DNA of 64,000 nucleotides from Allobosea sp039673065 (GCF_039673065.1 NZ_JBDJKW010000008.1:1-64000); one strand, 5' to 3'; shown: positions 10,338 to 21,124, counted from the stretch's first letter. The notes: generated by a model from the sequence alone, not told the origin. Numbers and translations: made by a program.

Positions 10338-10805
10338 GATCGCAACCATCTGATCGGGGTCACGCTCGACGAGAATTCCCTCGGCCGCGGCAGCGCCGAC
10401 CAGGAGCACGAGCGCGCGGTCGCGATCTACGATTTGATCGAGCGCAACCATTTCGCCCTGCCGGGCTTCGACGGCGGGCCCTATCTCGCCCATCTCGCGC
10501 TGGTCGAGCGCCGCCTCTCCCTCGAGGTGCGCGACCAGGCGGGCGCGGTGCTGGTCACGCATCTGCTCTCGCTGACGCCGTTCAAGCGCATCATCAAGGA
10601 CTATGAGCTGGTCTGCGACAGCTATTACGCCGCGATCCGCACCGCGACGCCCTCTCAGATCGAGGCGATCGACATGGGCCGCCGCGGCCTGCACGACGAG
10701 GCGGCGGTGCTGCTGCGCGAGCGGCTGGCCGGCAAGGTCGATCTCGACCGCGAGACGGCGCGCCGCTTCTTCACCCTGATCTACGCCCTGCACTGGAAAG
10801 GCTAG
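10332..10805 (+). CDS. UPF0262 family protein
   Basis: A 157-residue protein of unknown function from a family almost restricted to alphaproteobacteria. Recognisable parts are LIGVTLDENSLGRG near the start, QEHERAVAIYDLIERN, and SLTPFKRIIKDYELVCDSYY in the middle. The ATG at 10332 is chosen because family members begin within a few residues of the LIxVTLDE motif and GGAG sits five bases upstream; two further in-frame ATGs at 10302 and 10317 arise from a 15-bp tandem repeat and could give N-terminal extensions. It lies 61 bases after hisD and 15 bases before the phosphatase gene, in the order usual for Hyphomicrobiales. Confidence 0.9.
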   Translation: MPDRNHLIGVTLDENSLGRGSADQEHERAVAIYDLIERNHFALPGFDGGPYLAHLALVERRLSLEVRDQAGAVLVTHLLSLTPFKRIIKDYELVCDSYYAAIRTATPSQIEAIDMGRRGLHDEAAVLLRERLAGKVDLDRETARRFFTLIYALHWKG

Positions 10806-10820
10806 CGCTTGGAGACGGCC

Positions 10821-11255
10821 GTGCCGCGCAAGCTCCAGAGCGTCCTGTTCGTCTGTGCCCACAATGCCGTGCGCTCGCCCATGGCGGAGGCGATCGCCAA
10901 GCATTTCTTCGGCCGCTCGATCTATGTCCAGTCGGCCGGCGTGCGGAAGGGCGAGCTCGATCCCTTCGCCGTGGCGGCGCTGGAAGAGATCGGCATTGAT
11001 GCCAGCCGCCACAAGCCGAAATCGGTCGAGGAGCTGGAGGAGTGGGAAGGGCTCAACTTCGACCTGATCGTCACGCTCTCGCCCGAGGCCCATCACCGCG
11101 CGCTCGACCTGACGCGGACCACGGCCGCGGCGGTCGAATACTGGCCCACCGTCGATCCCACCGCGGTGCAGGGCTCGCGCGAGCGCATGCTCGACGCCTA
11201 TCGCGAGGTCCGCGACGGGCTGGCGGCGCGCATCACCGAGCGCTTGCGCGGCTGA
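10821..11255 (+). CDS. Low-molecular-weight protein tyrosine phosphatase / ArsC-like protein
   Basis: A 144-residue protein with the phosphatase loop CX5R near the N-terminus: VCAHNAVRSPMAEA, followed by SAGVRKGELDPFAV. The downstream DLIVTLSPEAH segment and the acidic pair in TVDPTAV fit LMW-PTP/arsenate reductase folds. Whether it dephosphorylates proteins or reduces arsenate cannot be decided; the gene's fixed place after hisD and UPF0262 suggests a housekeeping role rather than arsenic resistance, and no arsB or arsR is nearby. GTG at 10821 is preferred to the upstream TTG at 10809 because GGAG lies six bases before the GTG. Confidence 0.85.
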   Translation: MPRKLQSVLFVCAHNAVRSPMAEAIAKHFFGRSIYVQSAGVRKGELDPFAVAALEEIGIDASRHKPKSVEELEEWEGLNFDLIVTLSPEAHHRALDLTRTTAAAVEYWPTVDPTAVQGSRERMLDAYREVRDGLAARITERLRG

Positions 11256-11345
11256 GGACGGACGCCCCGCCATTAGCCGATTCTTAAGCCGCCGGGCCGA
11301 GACAGGGGCGCGCCGCGTTTCGGCGCCCGGCTGCTGAACGAGACG

Positions 11346-11684
11346 ATGCCTTCCCTGCCTATCCGTGCTGTCCGCGACGGCGCCATTCTCCTGGCGGTCG
11401 CGATCGGGTCCGTCGTCGTGAGCCTCTCCGCCCTGCCGCGGGTCGAGGCTGCCGGCGACGCCCCCTATGTCGTGGTGTTCGCGCCCTGGGTCTCGGGACG
11501 TGACGCGCTCCTGCGCTCCGTCGCCACCGGCGCCGGCCTCGTCCGCCAGGGACGCAGCCCCTTCGTCATCGTGCTGGCCGGCAGGCCGGCCACCCGCCCC
11601 GCCGGTGCGCTGCTGATGCTGCGCCTGGACGGGCTCGGCTGCTATTTCGTGCCCGCTGCGACGGAGGCCGTTTCATGGTCCTGA
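11346..11684 (+). CDS. Small exported or membrane-anchored hypothetical protein
   Basis: A 112-residue protein with a single hydrophobic stretch at about residues 12-30 (AILLAVAIGSVVVSLSALP), followed by residues ending VEAAG that could be a signal peptidase site. The remainder has two hydrophobic beta-like stretches (APYVVVFAPWVSG and SPFVIVLAGRP). I do not recognise the family. Its last ten bases overlap the start of the chemotaxis receptor gene, so the two are almost certainly co-expressed, and it may be an accessory of that receptor. The Shine-Dalgarno match before the ATG is weak. Confidence 0.6.
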   Translation: MPSLPIRAVRDGAILLAVAIGSVVVSLSALPRVEAAGDAPYVVVFAPWVSGRDALLRSVATGAGLVRQGRSPFVIVLAGRPATRPAGALLMLRLDGLGCYFVPAATEAVSWS

Positions 11685-13132
11685 CCCTGCCCGGCCTGCG
11701 CCGGATGATGGCGCGCCTGCTGCTGCTGCTCGCCTGGCTCCATGTGCCGGTGTCGGGCGGGGCCGCCTGGCTGCTCGGCGCCGATCCGGCGCTGCCGGCG
11801 CTCGGCGCCGGTGCGCTCGCCGCTGCAGCCTCTCTCGCCTATCTCGTGCGGGGCGCGGCGTTCCTGACGCGCTGCATGCTCGCCATCGCGCTGATTGGCC
11901 AGGTCTCGATCCTGGTCGCGGTCTTCTCCGGCCATCCCTGGCAGCCGGACATGCACATGTACTATTTCGCGATGCTGGCCCTGCTCGCCGGCTTCTGCGA
12001 CTGGCGCCCGATCGTGCTCGGCGCGGCGCTGACCGCGCTGCATCACCTGCTGCTGCAGGTCGTGCTGCCGGGCGCGGTGTTCTACCAGGGCGGCAGCATG
12101 GGCCGGGTCGCGCTCCACGCGGTGATCGTGCTGATAGAGACCGGCTTCCTCACCGCCAGCTCCGCCGTGATGGCGCGCATCTTCGCCCAGAACGACGAGA
12201 GCCTGCGCCGGGTCGAGGCGGTGGCCGAGCGCGAGCGCCAGGCCTCCGAGCGCGAGCGCGAGCAGGCCGAGATCGCCGCCGCCAAGGCCGATGAATTGCG
12301 CGCCATGGTCGCCGAGTTCCGCCGGAGCATGGAGGACGCGATGGCGGTGCTCGACGACTCCGCCGAGCAGATGCAGCACAGCGCGCAGGATCTCTCCGGC
12401 GCCTCGCAGAAGGCGCACCAGCAGGTCTCCACCGTGTCGCGCAGCTCGGCGGATACGATGCGCAGCATCGAGCAGACCGCGACGGCGAGCCAGGAGCTGG
12501 CGAGCTCGATCACCGAGATCGGCCGCAACGTCACCCATTCGGCGCAGAACGCCCAGGCCGCGGCGCAGCTCGCGCGGGCCGCCAGCGCCGAGATCGAGGC
12601 CTTGGCCCGCGACAGCGAGAGCGTCGGCGCCGTGGTCGAGATCATCCGCGGCATCGCGGTGCAGACCAGCCTGCTCGCCCTCAACGCCACCATCGAGGCG
12701 GCGCGCGCCGGGCCGATGGGCAAGGGCTTCGCCGTCGTCGCCAGCGAGGTCAAGACGCTCTCGGCCCAGACCGCTGGCGCCACCGCCGACGTCGCCCGCT
12801 CTGTCGAGGCGATCCAGACCGCCTCGCAGCGCTCGCTGCGCTCGATCCGCGAGATCGTCGACGCCATCGGCACGGTGGAGAGCGTCTCGGTCGCCATCGC
12901 CCATGCCGTCGGTGAGCAGGACCGCGCGACGGCCGAGATCGCCCATGAGGCGCAGGTCGTCTCCGACGGCGCCGGGCGCAGCGCGCGGATGCTGACCGCC
13001 TTCGAGGCGGTGACCGAGCGCGCCCATGAGGCGGCGGGCGGGCTGCGCTCCTCCTCCGGCGTCCTGGCCGAGCAGGCCCAGCGCGTCAGGCGCGAGGTGG
13101 CGGCCTTCTGCGAGCGCGTCGCGGCCGCCTGA
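11675..13132 (+). CDS. Methyl-accepting chemotaxis protein with polytopic N-terminus, no HAMP
   Basis: A 485-residue receptor. The first 170 residues contain about five hydrophobic segments with a conserved-looking HPWQPDMHMYYFAML and ALHHLLL region; there is no large periplasmic domain and no clear HAMP. A coiled coil rich in Glu, Arg and Ala (about 180-215) leads into the cytoplasmic signalling domain, whose hairpin tip reads IAVQTSLLALNATIEAARAG, close to the CheA/CheW-binding consensus. The C-terminus lacks the NWETF-type CheR tether. It starts inside the end of the upstream small gene and ends six bases from the convergent deoB stop. The ligand is probably sensed in or at the membrane; this is inference. 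Confidence 0.92.
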   Translation: MVLTLPGLRRMMARLLLLLAWLHVPVSGGAAWLLGADPALPALGAGALAAAASLAYLVRGAAFLTRCMLAIALIGQVSILVAVFSGHPWQPDMHMYYFAMLALLAGFCDWRPIVLGAALTALHHLLLQVVLPGAVFYQGGSMGRVALHAVIVLIETGFLTASSAVMARIFAQNDESLRRVEAVAERERQASEREREQAEIAAAKADELRAMVAEFRRSMEDAMAVLDDSAEQMQHSAQDLSGASQKAHQQVSTVSRSSADTMRSIEQTATASQELASSITEIGRNVTHSAQNAQAAAQLARAASAEIEALARDSESVGAVVEIIRGIAVQTSLLALNATIEAARAGPMGKGFAVVASEVKTLSAQTAGATADVARSVEAIQTASQRSLRSIREIVDAIGTVESVSVAIAHAVGEQDRATAEIAHEAQVVSDGAGRSARMLTAFEAVTERAHEAAGGLRSSSGVLAEQAQRVRREVAAFCERVAAA

Positions 13133-13138
13133 ACGGAA

Positions 13139-14356
13139 TTACCAACTGCGGCCGGGGCCGACCGTCCCGACGCTGAGCCATTGCCCCAGCGCGGCGGCGA
13201 TGTCGGCGAAGCTCTCGCGCCGGCCGAGCGGTTCGGGCGCGACGCCCGGGCCGAAGGCCAGGATCGGCACGTGCTCGCGGGTATGGTCTGTGCCGGGCCA
13301 GCTCGGATCGTTGCCATGGTCGGCGGTGATCACCGCCAGGTCGCCCGGGCGCAGCAGCGTCTCCAGGTCCGGCAGGGCGCGGTCGAAGGCCTCCAGCGCC
13401 GCCGCATAGCCCGGAATGTCGCGGCGATGGCCGTATTCGGTGTCGAAGTCGACGAGGTTGACGAAGCAGAAGCCGCCATCCGGCAGGCGCGCGAACGCCT
13501 CCAGCCCGGCTGCGAACATCGCGGCGTTGCCGAAGGGCTTGACCTCCTCGCCGGTGTTGCGATGGGCGAAAATGTCGCCGATCTTGCCGACGCTCGCGAC
13601 CGGGCGCCCATGCGCCGCCAGCCGGTCGAGCAGGGTCTCGTTCGGCGGCGGGATGGCGTAGTCCTTGCGGTTGCCGGTGCGCGTAAAGCCGGTTTCTGCC
13701 GAGCCCGAGAACGGCCGCGCGATCACCCGGCCGATCCGCAGCGGATCGACCAGAACGCGCACCGCCCGGCACAGCGCATAGAGCCGCTCCAGCCCGAAAT
13801 GCTCCTCATGCGCCGCGATCTGCAGCACGGAATCGACCGAGGTGTAGCAGATCGGCTTTCCGGTGCGGACATGCTCGGCGCCGAGTTCCTCGACGATGGT
13901 GATGCCCGACGCGTGGCAGTTGCCGAGGATGCCGGGCAGGGAACCGGCGCGGATGATGGCGGCGACGAGATCGGGCGGGAACGCCTCCGGCTGGGCCGGG
14001 AAATAGCCCCAGGCGAAGGGCACGGGGCAGCCGGCGATCTCCCAATGGCCGGAGGGGGTGTCCTTGCCCTGGCTGGTCTCGACGCCGTAGCCATGGCGCC
14101 CTTCGGGGCGCGCCACCGGTGCAATCCCGGCGAGCGGGCGGCCGGTCGAGGCCTCGCAGGCCTGGCCGAGGCCGAGCCGCATCAGGTTGGGTAGGGCGAG
14201 CGGGCCCTGGCGCAAGCCGGCGCGGTCGCCGCGCCCCTGCGCGCAGGCCTCGGCGATATGGCCGAGCGTATCGGCGCCGGCATCGCCATAGGCGGCCGCG
14301 TCCTCCGCGCCACCGCAGCCGACGGAGTCGAGCACGATCAGGATGGCGCGGGCCAT
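13139..14356 (-). CDS. deoB: Phosphopentomutase DeoB
   Basis: A 405-residue metalloenzyme of the alkaline phosphatase superfamily that interconverts (deoxy)ribose 1-phosphate and 5-phosphate in nucleoside salvage. Metal-binding signatures are present in order: VLDSVGCGGAEDA at the N-terminus, GDAGADTLGHI, VNLVDFDTEYGH and ADHGNDPSWPGTDHTREHVP. Length matches the E. coli enzyme. It starts one base after the yejF stop on the same strand, so it is transcribed from the yej operon or at least coupled to yejF. No other deo gene is nearby. Confidence 0.96.
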   Translation of the reverse strand: MARAILIVLDSVGCGGAEDAAAYGDAGADTLGHIAEACAQGRGDRAGLRQGPLALPNLMRLGLGQACEASTGRPLAGIAPVARPEGRHGYGVETSQGKDTPSGHWEIAGCPVPFAWGYFPAQPEAFPPDLVAAIIRAGSLPGILGNCHASGITIVEELGAEHVRTGKPICYTSVDSVLQIAAHEEHFGLERLYALCRAVRVLVDPLRIGRVIARPFSGSAETGFTRTGNRKDYAIPPPNETLLDRLAAHGRPVASVGKIGDIFAHRNTGEEVKPFGNAAMFAAGLEAFARLPDGGFCFVNLVDFDTEYGHRRDIPGYAAALEAFDRALPDLETLLRPGDLAVITADHGNDPSWPGTDHTREHVPILAFGPGVAPEPLGRRESFADIAAALGQWLSVGTVGPGRSW

Positions 14357-14357
14357 C

Positions 14358-15970
<1,613 letters not shown>

Positions 15971-15974
<4 letters not shown>

Positions 15975-16411
15975 TCCGGATCGTCCAGTCCTGTGACGCG
16001 ATCGACGTCGATCCGCGTCATGCCATCGGGCAGCCGAAGCCGTTTGTCAGACGAGACAAAGGCGGCGCAAGCGTTGGACACGGCGCTGGCGACATGGATC
16101 GCATCGGCGCCCTTGTTGCCCAGTGCCGTCCTGATATCGGCGCTGCGCCGCAGAATGTCCCGATCGACGGGGACGACGGATAAGGTGTCGTCGGAGACAA
16201 GCATCAGTTCGTATAGTTCGACGAGCTCGAGCTGGGCCTTCTTCAACGGGGACACCAGCACTTCGGCAAGCGTCAATTCGCTCGTGTAGAGCTCTACGAG
16301 CCCTGCCGAAGCCTGTCCGACCAGAAACGCCAACGCGTCCGACTCGCCCTCGACAGAGCTGATGAAGGCGTTGGCATCCAGATAAATCCGGTTTGGGCTG
16401 CCGAGACTCAC
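15971..16411 (-). CDS. vapC: VapC-type PIN-domain toxin ribonuclease
   Basis: A 146-residue PIN-domain protein. The acidic quartet expected of a PIN nuclease is visible: Asp12 in YLDANAF, Glu50 in LTLAEVL, Asp103 in KGADAIHVASA and Asp122 in FVSSDKRL. VapC toxins cleave specific RNAs, often initiator tRNA or rRNA, when released from the antitoxin. The GTG at 16411 overlaps the TAG of the antitoxin by one base and the TGA overlaps the ATG of yejF, so it is welded at both ends into the yej operon. RNA target unknown. No degeneration is visible; it looks functional. Confidence 0.9.
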
Positions 16412-16671
16412 TAATCCCACTCGTCCCGCAGCGCGCGAATCCGTGCGACCGCTTCCTCGGAGGTGACGGGTTCGATCTCGCCGGAAGCCCTCAATGTGCG
16501 CAGGCGTTCCAGCAATTCGGGCCACGACGCCTTGCCCCGTCGGTCCTCACCGGCCTGCGGTTCGGGCTCGGCGTCGATCGTGACCGTCACGGTGCTGACG
16601 CCTTCCATCTCCGCCCGCAGGTCCGCAGGCAGCTTCTCGACCGGATAGTGCTCGCGCACGACCTTGTTCAT
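16411..16671 (-). CDS. vapB: VapB-type antitoxin
   Basis: An 86-residue acidic protein directly upstream of the PIN toxin. It begins MNKVVREHYPVEKLPADLRA and ends IRALRDEWD; this pairing of an N-terminal REHYPV-type segment with a C-terminal LR(D/E)EWD tail is, from memory, common in alphaproteobacterial antitoxins next to PIN toxins, the tail being the likely toxin-blocking part. AGGAG lies seven bases before the chosen ATG at 16671; an ATG eight codons earlier lacks this. It starts 34 bases after the yejE stop and ends one base into vapC. It probably binds DNA or assists autoregulation, but a promoter of its own was not identified. Confidence 0.85.
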   Translation of the reverse strand: MNKVVREHYPVEKLPADLRAEMEGVSTVTVTIDAEPEPQAGEDRRGKASWPELLERLRTLRASGEIEPVTSEEAVARIRALRDEWD

Positions 16672-16705
16672 CGCCTGTCTCCTCATGGCGATCATACCAC
16701 AGCCG

Positions 16706-17881
16706 TCACGCGAAGGTCTTGCGCGGGTCGAAGGCGTCGCGGACCGCCTCGCCGATGAAGATCAGCAGCGACAGCATCAGCGCGATCACGACGAAGCCCG
16801 AGAGGCCGAGCCAGGGTGCCTGCAGGTTGGCCTTGCCCTGCGCCAGCAACTCGCCGAGCGAGGGCGAGCCGGGCGGCAGGCCGAAGCCGAGGAAGTCGAG
16901 CGAGGTCAGCGTGGTGATCGAGCCGTTCAGGATGAAGGGCAGGAAGGTCAGCGTCGCGACCATGGCGTTGGGCAGGAGATGGCGCACCATGATGGCGCGG
17001 TCGGTCAGGCCGAGCGCCCGGGCGGCGCGGACATATTCGAAATTGCGCGCCCGCAGGAATTCGGCGCGCACCACCCCGACCAGCGCCACCCAGGAGAACA
17101 GCAAGAGGATGCCGAGCAGCACGAAGAAGCCCGGCGTGATCACCGAGGCGACGATGATCAGCAGGTAGAGCGCCGGGATCGCCGTCCAGATCTCGATGAA
17201 GCGCTGGAAGATCAGATCGGTCCAGCCGCCGAAATAGCCCTGGATCGCGCCCGCCGCGATGCCGACCACCGAGGAGATCGAGGCCAGGATCAGCCCGAAC
17301 AGCACCGAGATGCGGAAGCCGTAGATCAGCCGCGCCACCACGTCGCGGCCCTGGTCGTCGGTGCCGAGCCAGTTCCATTCGAGGTCGCGGCAGCCGCTGC
17401 CGCCCGTGCGCTGCGCCAGCTCGCGGCACTGCGCGTCGGCGAGCATCCAGCTCGGCGGGGCCGGCGCCGGCACGGCCAGGTCGAGATTGTGCGTGCGGTA
17501 GGAGAAGCGGATCGGCGGCCAGATCGCCCAGCCGTTGGCCGCGATCTCCTTGGCGATGAAGGGATCGCGATAGTCCGTCGTCGCCAGGAAGCCGCCGAAC
17601 TTCTCCTCCGGATAGTCGACCGCGACCGGCACCAGGATCTCGCCCTTGTAGGAGACCAGCAGCGGCCGGTCGTTGGCGATCACCTCGGCGAAGAGCGACA
17701 GCACGAACAGGGCAAAGAAGATCCAGAGCGACCACCAGCCCCGCCGGTTCGCCTTGAAGCTCTCCAGCCGGCGCCGGTTGATCGGCGAGAGCTTGAGCCA
17801 GCCGCGCTGGTCCTGGACCGGTGGCAGGGCGCTCGCGGCCGGGCCGGAGGGCGGCGGGGCGCCGAGCAGTGTGTCGCTCAT
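16706..17881 (-). CDS. yejE: Microcin C / oligopeptide ABC transporter permease YejE
   Basis: A 391-residue inner-membrane permease. An N-terminal membrane segment (WWSLWIFFALFVLSLFAEV, about 48-66) is followed by a long periplasmic loop with the YejE-typical DYPEEKFGGFLATTDYRD and WNWLGTDDQGRD motifs, then about five transmembrane helices. The cytoplasmic EAA loop reads RAARALGLTDRAIMVRHLLP. The ATG at 17881 is used because it follows the yejB stop by one base and starts MSDTLLGAPPPSG. It pairs with YejB to form the pore. In E. coli yejF follows directly; here a vapBC pair intervenes. Confidence 0.95.
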   Translation of the reverse strand: MSDTLLGAPPPSGPAASALPPVQDQRGWLKLSPINRRRLESFKANRRGWWSLWIFFALFVLSLFAEVIANDRPLLVSYKGEILVPVAVDYPEEKFGGFLATTDYRDPFIAKEIAANGWAIWPPIRFSYRTHNLDLAVPAPAPPSWMLADAQCRELAQRTGGSGCRDLEWNWLGTDDQGRDVVARLIYGFRISVLFGLILASISSVVGIAAGAIQGYFGGWTDLIFQRFIEIWTAIPALYLLIIVASVITPGFFVLLGILLLFSWVALVGVVRAEFLRARNFEYVRAARALGLTDRAIMVRHLLPNAMVATLTFLPFILNGSITTLTSLDFLGFGLPPGSPSLGELLAQGKANLQAPWLGLSGFVVIALMLSLLIFIGEAVRDAFDPRKTFA

Positions 17882-17882
17882 C

Positions 17883-18974
17883 TCAGGCCTCCCGCGATTC
17901 GAAATCGATGCGGGGATCGACCCAGGCATAGGTCAGGTCGGTCAGGAGGTGCACCAGCAGCCCGATCAGCGAGAAGATGTAGAGATTGGCGAAGACCACC
18001 GGATAGTCGCGGTTCACGATCGCCTCGAAGGAGAGCAGGCCGAGCCCGTCGAGCGAGAAGATCGTCTCGATCAGCAGCGAGCCGGCGAAGAGCGCGCTGA
18101 CGAAGGCGCCGGGGAAGCCGGCGATGACGATCAGCATGGCGTTGCGGAAGACGTGGCCGTAGAGCACCCGGCGCTCCGAGAGCCCCTTCATCCGCGCCGT
18201 CAGCACGTACTGCTTGCGGATTTCGTCGAGGAAGGAGTTCTTGGTCAGCAGCGTCGAGGTGGCGAAGGCGCCGAGCGCCATCGCCGTCACCGGCAGGGCG
18301 ATGTGCCAGAGATAGTCGAGCACCTTGCCGATCGGGCCGAGCTGGGACCAGTTGTCGGAGGTCAGCCCGCGCAGCGGGAAGATCTGCCAGAACGAGCCGC
18401 CGGCGAAGAGCACGATCAGCAGGATCGCGAACAGGAAGCTCGGGATCGCATAGCCGATGATCACCACGGCGCTGGTCCAGGTGTCGAAGCGCGAGCCGTC
18501 CTTCACCGCCTTGCGGATGCCGAGCGGGATCGAGATGGCGTAGGAGAGCAGTGTCATCCACAGCCCGAGCGTGATCGAGACCGGCAGCTTCTCCTTGATC
18601 AGCTGCAACACCGGCGCGTCGCGGAAATAGCTGCGGCCGAAATCGAAGCTGGCATAGTCCTTCAGCATCTTGAAGAAGCGCTCATGCGCCGGCTTGTCGA
18701 AGCCGAACTGCTTCTCCAGCTCCTTGATGAAGGCCGGGTCCAGCCCCTGCGCGCCGCGATAGGCAGAGCCGGAATCGGTGGCCTGCGCGCCGGCGTCGCC
18801 GCCCGCGCCGCCGCCGATGCGGTCGGCCGCGCCGCTGTTGGGGTTCTGCAGCTGCGAGATCACGCGCTCGACCGGGCCGCCGGGCGCGAACTGCACGATG
18901 ACGAAGGAGATCAGCAGGATGCCGAACAGGGTCGGCACCATCAGCGCCAAGCGCCGCGCGACATAGCTCAGCAT
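17883..18974 (-). CDS. yejB: Microcin C / oligopeptide ABC transporter permease YejB
   Basis: A 363-residue inner-membrane permease of the DppB type. It starts MLSYVARRLALMVPTLFGIL with the first membrane helix, has a periplasmic insert rich in Gly and Ala (about residues 45-70), and then five membrane helices. The EAA loop reads TARMKGLSERRVLYGHVFRN. The C-terminal DLTYAWVDPRIDFESR tail is characteristic of YejB. It lies 61 bases after yejA and one base before yejE on the same strand. Confidence 0.95.
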   Translation of the reverse strand: MLSYVARRLALMVPTLFGILLISFVIVQFAPGGPVERVISQLQNPNSGAADRIGGGAGGDAGAQATDSGSAYRGAQGLDPAFIKELEKQFGFDKPAHERFFKMLKDYASFDFGRSYFRDAPVLQLIKEKLPVSITLGLWMTLLSYAISIPLGIRKAVKDGSRFDTWTSAVVIIGYAIPSFLFAILLIVLFAGGSFWQIFPLRGLTSDNWSQLGPIGKVLDYLWHIALPVTAMALGAFATSTLLTKNSFLDEIRKQYVLTARMKGLSERRVLYGHVFRNAMLIVIAGFPGAFVSALFAGSLLIETIFSLDGLGLLSFEAIVNRDYPVVFANLYIFSLIGLLVHLLTDLTYAWVDPRIDFESREA

Positions 18975-19035
18975 GGGCGCCCGCCCTGCGGCGGCACCCG
19001 GCGGGCGCCCCGCCTCGTGCTCCTGCGCGAAGCCA

Positions 19036-20958
19036 TCACGCTCTCCCGATTCGCTGCGCCTTGGCGCGATCGTACCACCAGGTGCCGGGCGCTCCCGAGC
19101 CGTATTTCGGCTTGGTTTGCGGCCGCTCGTACATGTCCCAATAGGCCAGCCACTCGGTCGGGTTCCACCACATCGGGATCCAGTAGCGGCCGGCGCGCAG
19201 CAGGCGGTCCAGGCATTTCGCCGCCACCACCACCTCGGCATAGCTGCCGGCGCGGCCGATGGTCTCGATCATCGCGTCGATGGCGGGATGCGCGATGCCG
19301 CCGACATTGCGCGAGCCGCGGGTCCTGGCGGCCTCTGAGCCGTAGACGATGCGCAGGCTGTCGCTCGGCACCACCGCGCCGCCCATGGCGCGGCTGATGA
19401 TGTCGAAGTCGAAGCCGTCGAGCCGGCGCTGGTACTGCGCGGCGTCGACGATGCGCGAGACCGCGATGATGCCGAGCCGGCGCAGATTGCGCTGGAAGGG
19501 CTGGGTGTGCGGCTGAAGCGCCGGCGAGAAATCGAGGAACTCGATGGTGAAGGGCGTCCCGTCCGGCAGGCGCAGGATGCTGCCGTCGCGCCGGCAGCCG
19601 GCCTCGGTCAACAGGTCGTGGGCGCGCTTCAGCAGGGTGCGGTCGCGGCCCGAGCCGTCGCTGACCGGCGGCAGCCAGGGCTCGCCGAAGACCTCGTCGG
19701 GCACCTGGCCGCGAAAGGGCTCGAGCAGGGCGAGCTCGGCCGGGGAGGGCAGGCCGACCGCCTTGGAATCCGAATTCTCGAAATAGGAGGTCATCCGCGC
19801 GAAGGACGAGAACATGATGTTCCGGTTGGTCCATTCGAAGTCGAAGGCGAGGCCGAGCGCCTCGCGGATGCGCGGATCGGCGAATTTCGCCCGACGCTGG
19901 TTGAACACCCAGCCCTGCGAGCCGACCGGATCGGTCTTCGGCAGGCTTTCCTTGCGGACCTTGCCTTCGCGGATCGCCGGGAAGTCGTAGCCCGTCGCCC
20001 AGATGCGCGAGGTGAACTCCTCCTGGAAGGTGAGCACGCCGCCCTTGAAGGCCTCGAAGGCGACCTGCCGGTCGCGGAAATACTCCCAGCGCACCCGGTC
20101 GAAATTGTTGGTGCCGACATTCACCGGCAGGTCCCTGCCCCAGTAATCGGGCACCCGGTCGAACTCGATGAAGCGGCCCTGCTCGAAGCGCCCGACCTTG
20201 TAGGGGCCGGAGCCGAGCGGCGGCTCCAGCGTCGAGGCCTCGAAATTGCGCGTCGACCAGTAGGCCTGCGAGAAGATCGGCAGGCCGGCGACGATCAGGT
20301 GCAGCTCGCGGCTGCGCTTCGGCGAGAGCGTGAAGGCGACGACGTCCTCGCCGACCGCCTCGGCCGAGACGACCTCGCGCAGGATCAGCCGGTAGGTCGG
20401 ATGGCCCTTCTCCTTCAGGATGCGGAACGAGAAGGCGACATCGGCCGGGGTGATCCGGCTGCCGTCGTGGAAGCGGGCCTCGGGCCGCAGGCGGAAGCGG
20501 TAGCTCAGCTTGTCGGGCGAGATCGCGACGGAGCGCGCCACCAGCCCGTAGAGCGAGCCGGGCTCGTCGGAGGAGCCGGCCATCAGGCTGTCGAAGCAGG
20601 CGTCCATGCCGGCGGCGCCGTCGCCCTGCAGCACGAAGGTGTTCAGCGTGTTGAAGGTGTCGAAGCTCTGGTTGCCGCCGGTGCGCTTGATCTGCAGCGT
20701 GATCGCGCCGCCCTTCGGCGCCTGCGGATTGACATAGGCGAAGTGCGGGAAGTCGGGCGGCAGGCCGAGCTCGCCGAAGGTGGAGAGCCCGTGGACCTCG
20801 GCCGCCTCGGCAGGCGCCGCGACCGGAGCCTCCACCGGCGGCGCCATGGCGGGCGCGCCGGCCTCCTGGGCGAGCGCGCTCCGCAGGGCGGCCGGGAGGG
20901 CGGCGGCCGCGGCGACGCCGCTTCCCGCCGCGATCAGTCTGCGCCGCGTAACCTGCAC
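19036..20958 (-). CDS. yejA: Periplasmic peptide/microcin C binding protein YejA
   Basis: A 640-residue SBP family 5 protein. The chosen GTG at 20958 has GGAG five bases upstream and places a Tat-like signal at the start (VTRRRLIAAGSGVAAAAALP, twin Arg, cleavage probably after ALA). The mature part contains FAYVNPQAPKGG, YRFRLRPEARFHDG and LRIVYGSEAARTRGSRN, typical of the YejA subgroup. It delivers peptides to YejB/YejE. The linker just after the signal is rich in Ala and Pro. An ATG at 21021 would add 21 residues before the signal and has no better Shine-Dalgarno. It is the first gene of the yej operon. Confidence 0.94.
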   Translation of the reverse strand: MQVTRRRLIAAGSGVAAAAALPAALRSALAQEAGAPAMAPPVEAPVAAPAEAAEVHGLSTFGELGLPPDFPHFAYVNPQAPKGGAITLQIKRTGGNQSFDTFNTLNTFVLQGDGAAGMDACFDSLMAGSSDEPGSLYGLVARSVAISPDKLSYRFRLRPEARFHDGSRITPADVAFSFRILKEKGHPTYRLILREVVSAEAVGEDVVAFTLSPKRSRELHLIVAGLPIFSQAYWSTRNFEASTLEPPLGSGPYKVGRFEQGRFIEFDRVPDYWGRDLPVNVGTNNFDRVRWEYFRDRQVAFEAFKGGVLTFQEEFTSRIWATGYDFPAIREGKVRKESLPKTDPVGSQGWVFNQRRAKFADPRIREALGLAFDFEWTNRNIMFSSFARMTSYFENSDSKAVGLPSPAELALLEPFRGQVPDEVFGEPWLPPVSDGSGRDRTLLKRAHDLLTEAGCRRDGSILRLPDGTPFTIEFLDFSPALQPHTQPFQRNLRRLGIIAVSRIVDAAQYQRRLDGFDFDIISRAMGGAVVPSDSLRIVYGSEAARTRGSRNVGGIAHPAIDAMIETIGRAGSYAEVVVAAKCLDRLLRAGRYWIPMWWNPTEWLAYWDMYERPQTKPKYGSGAPGTWWYDRAKAQRIGRA

Positions 20959-21062
20959 TGCCGCTCCTTGCTGCGTGGGCGTCGCGCCCGGCCGATTCGC
21001 CGGGGAGGGCGAAATCCGCATCGGGACGCCGCATGATGGCGGGGCTTTTGGGGCGACGGCAA

Positions 21063-21088
21063 GAAAAAAGCCGGGCGCATGGCCCGGC
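21063..21088 (-). terminator. Rho-independent terminator after the cytochrome c gene
   Basis: On the minus strand a GCCGGGC/GCCCGGC stem with a four-base loop (21070-21088) is followed by six T residues (21064-21069). It lies about 36 bases past the cytochrome c stop and about 105 bases before yejA, so it separates the two units. Confidence 0.85.
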
Positions 21089-21124
21089 TTGCGGTCGATC
21101 CGGGAGAAAAAGCCCTGGCGGGCC

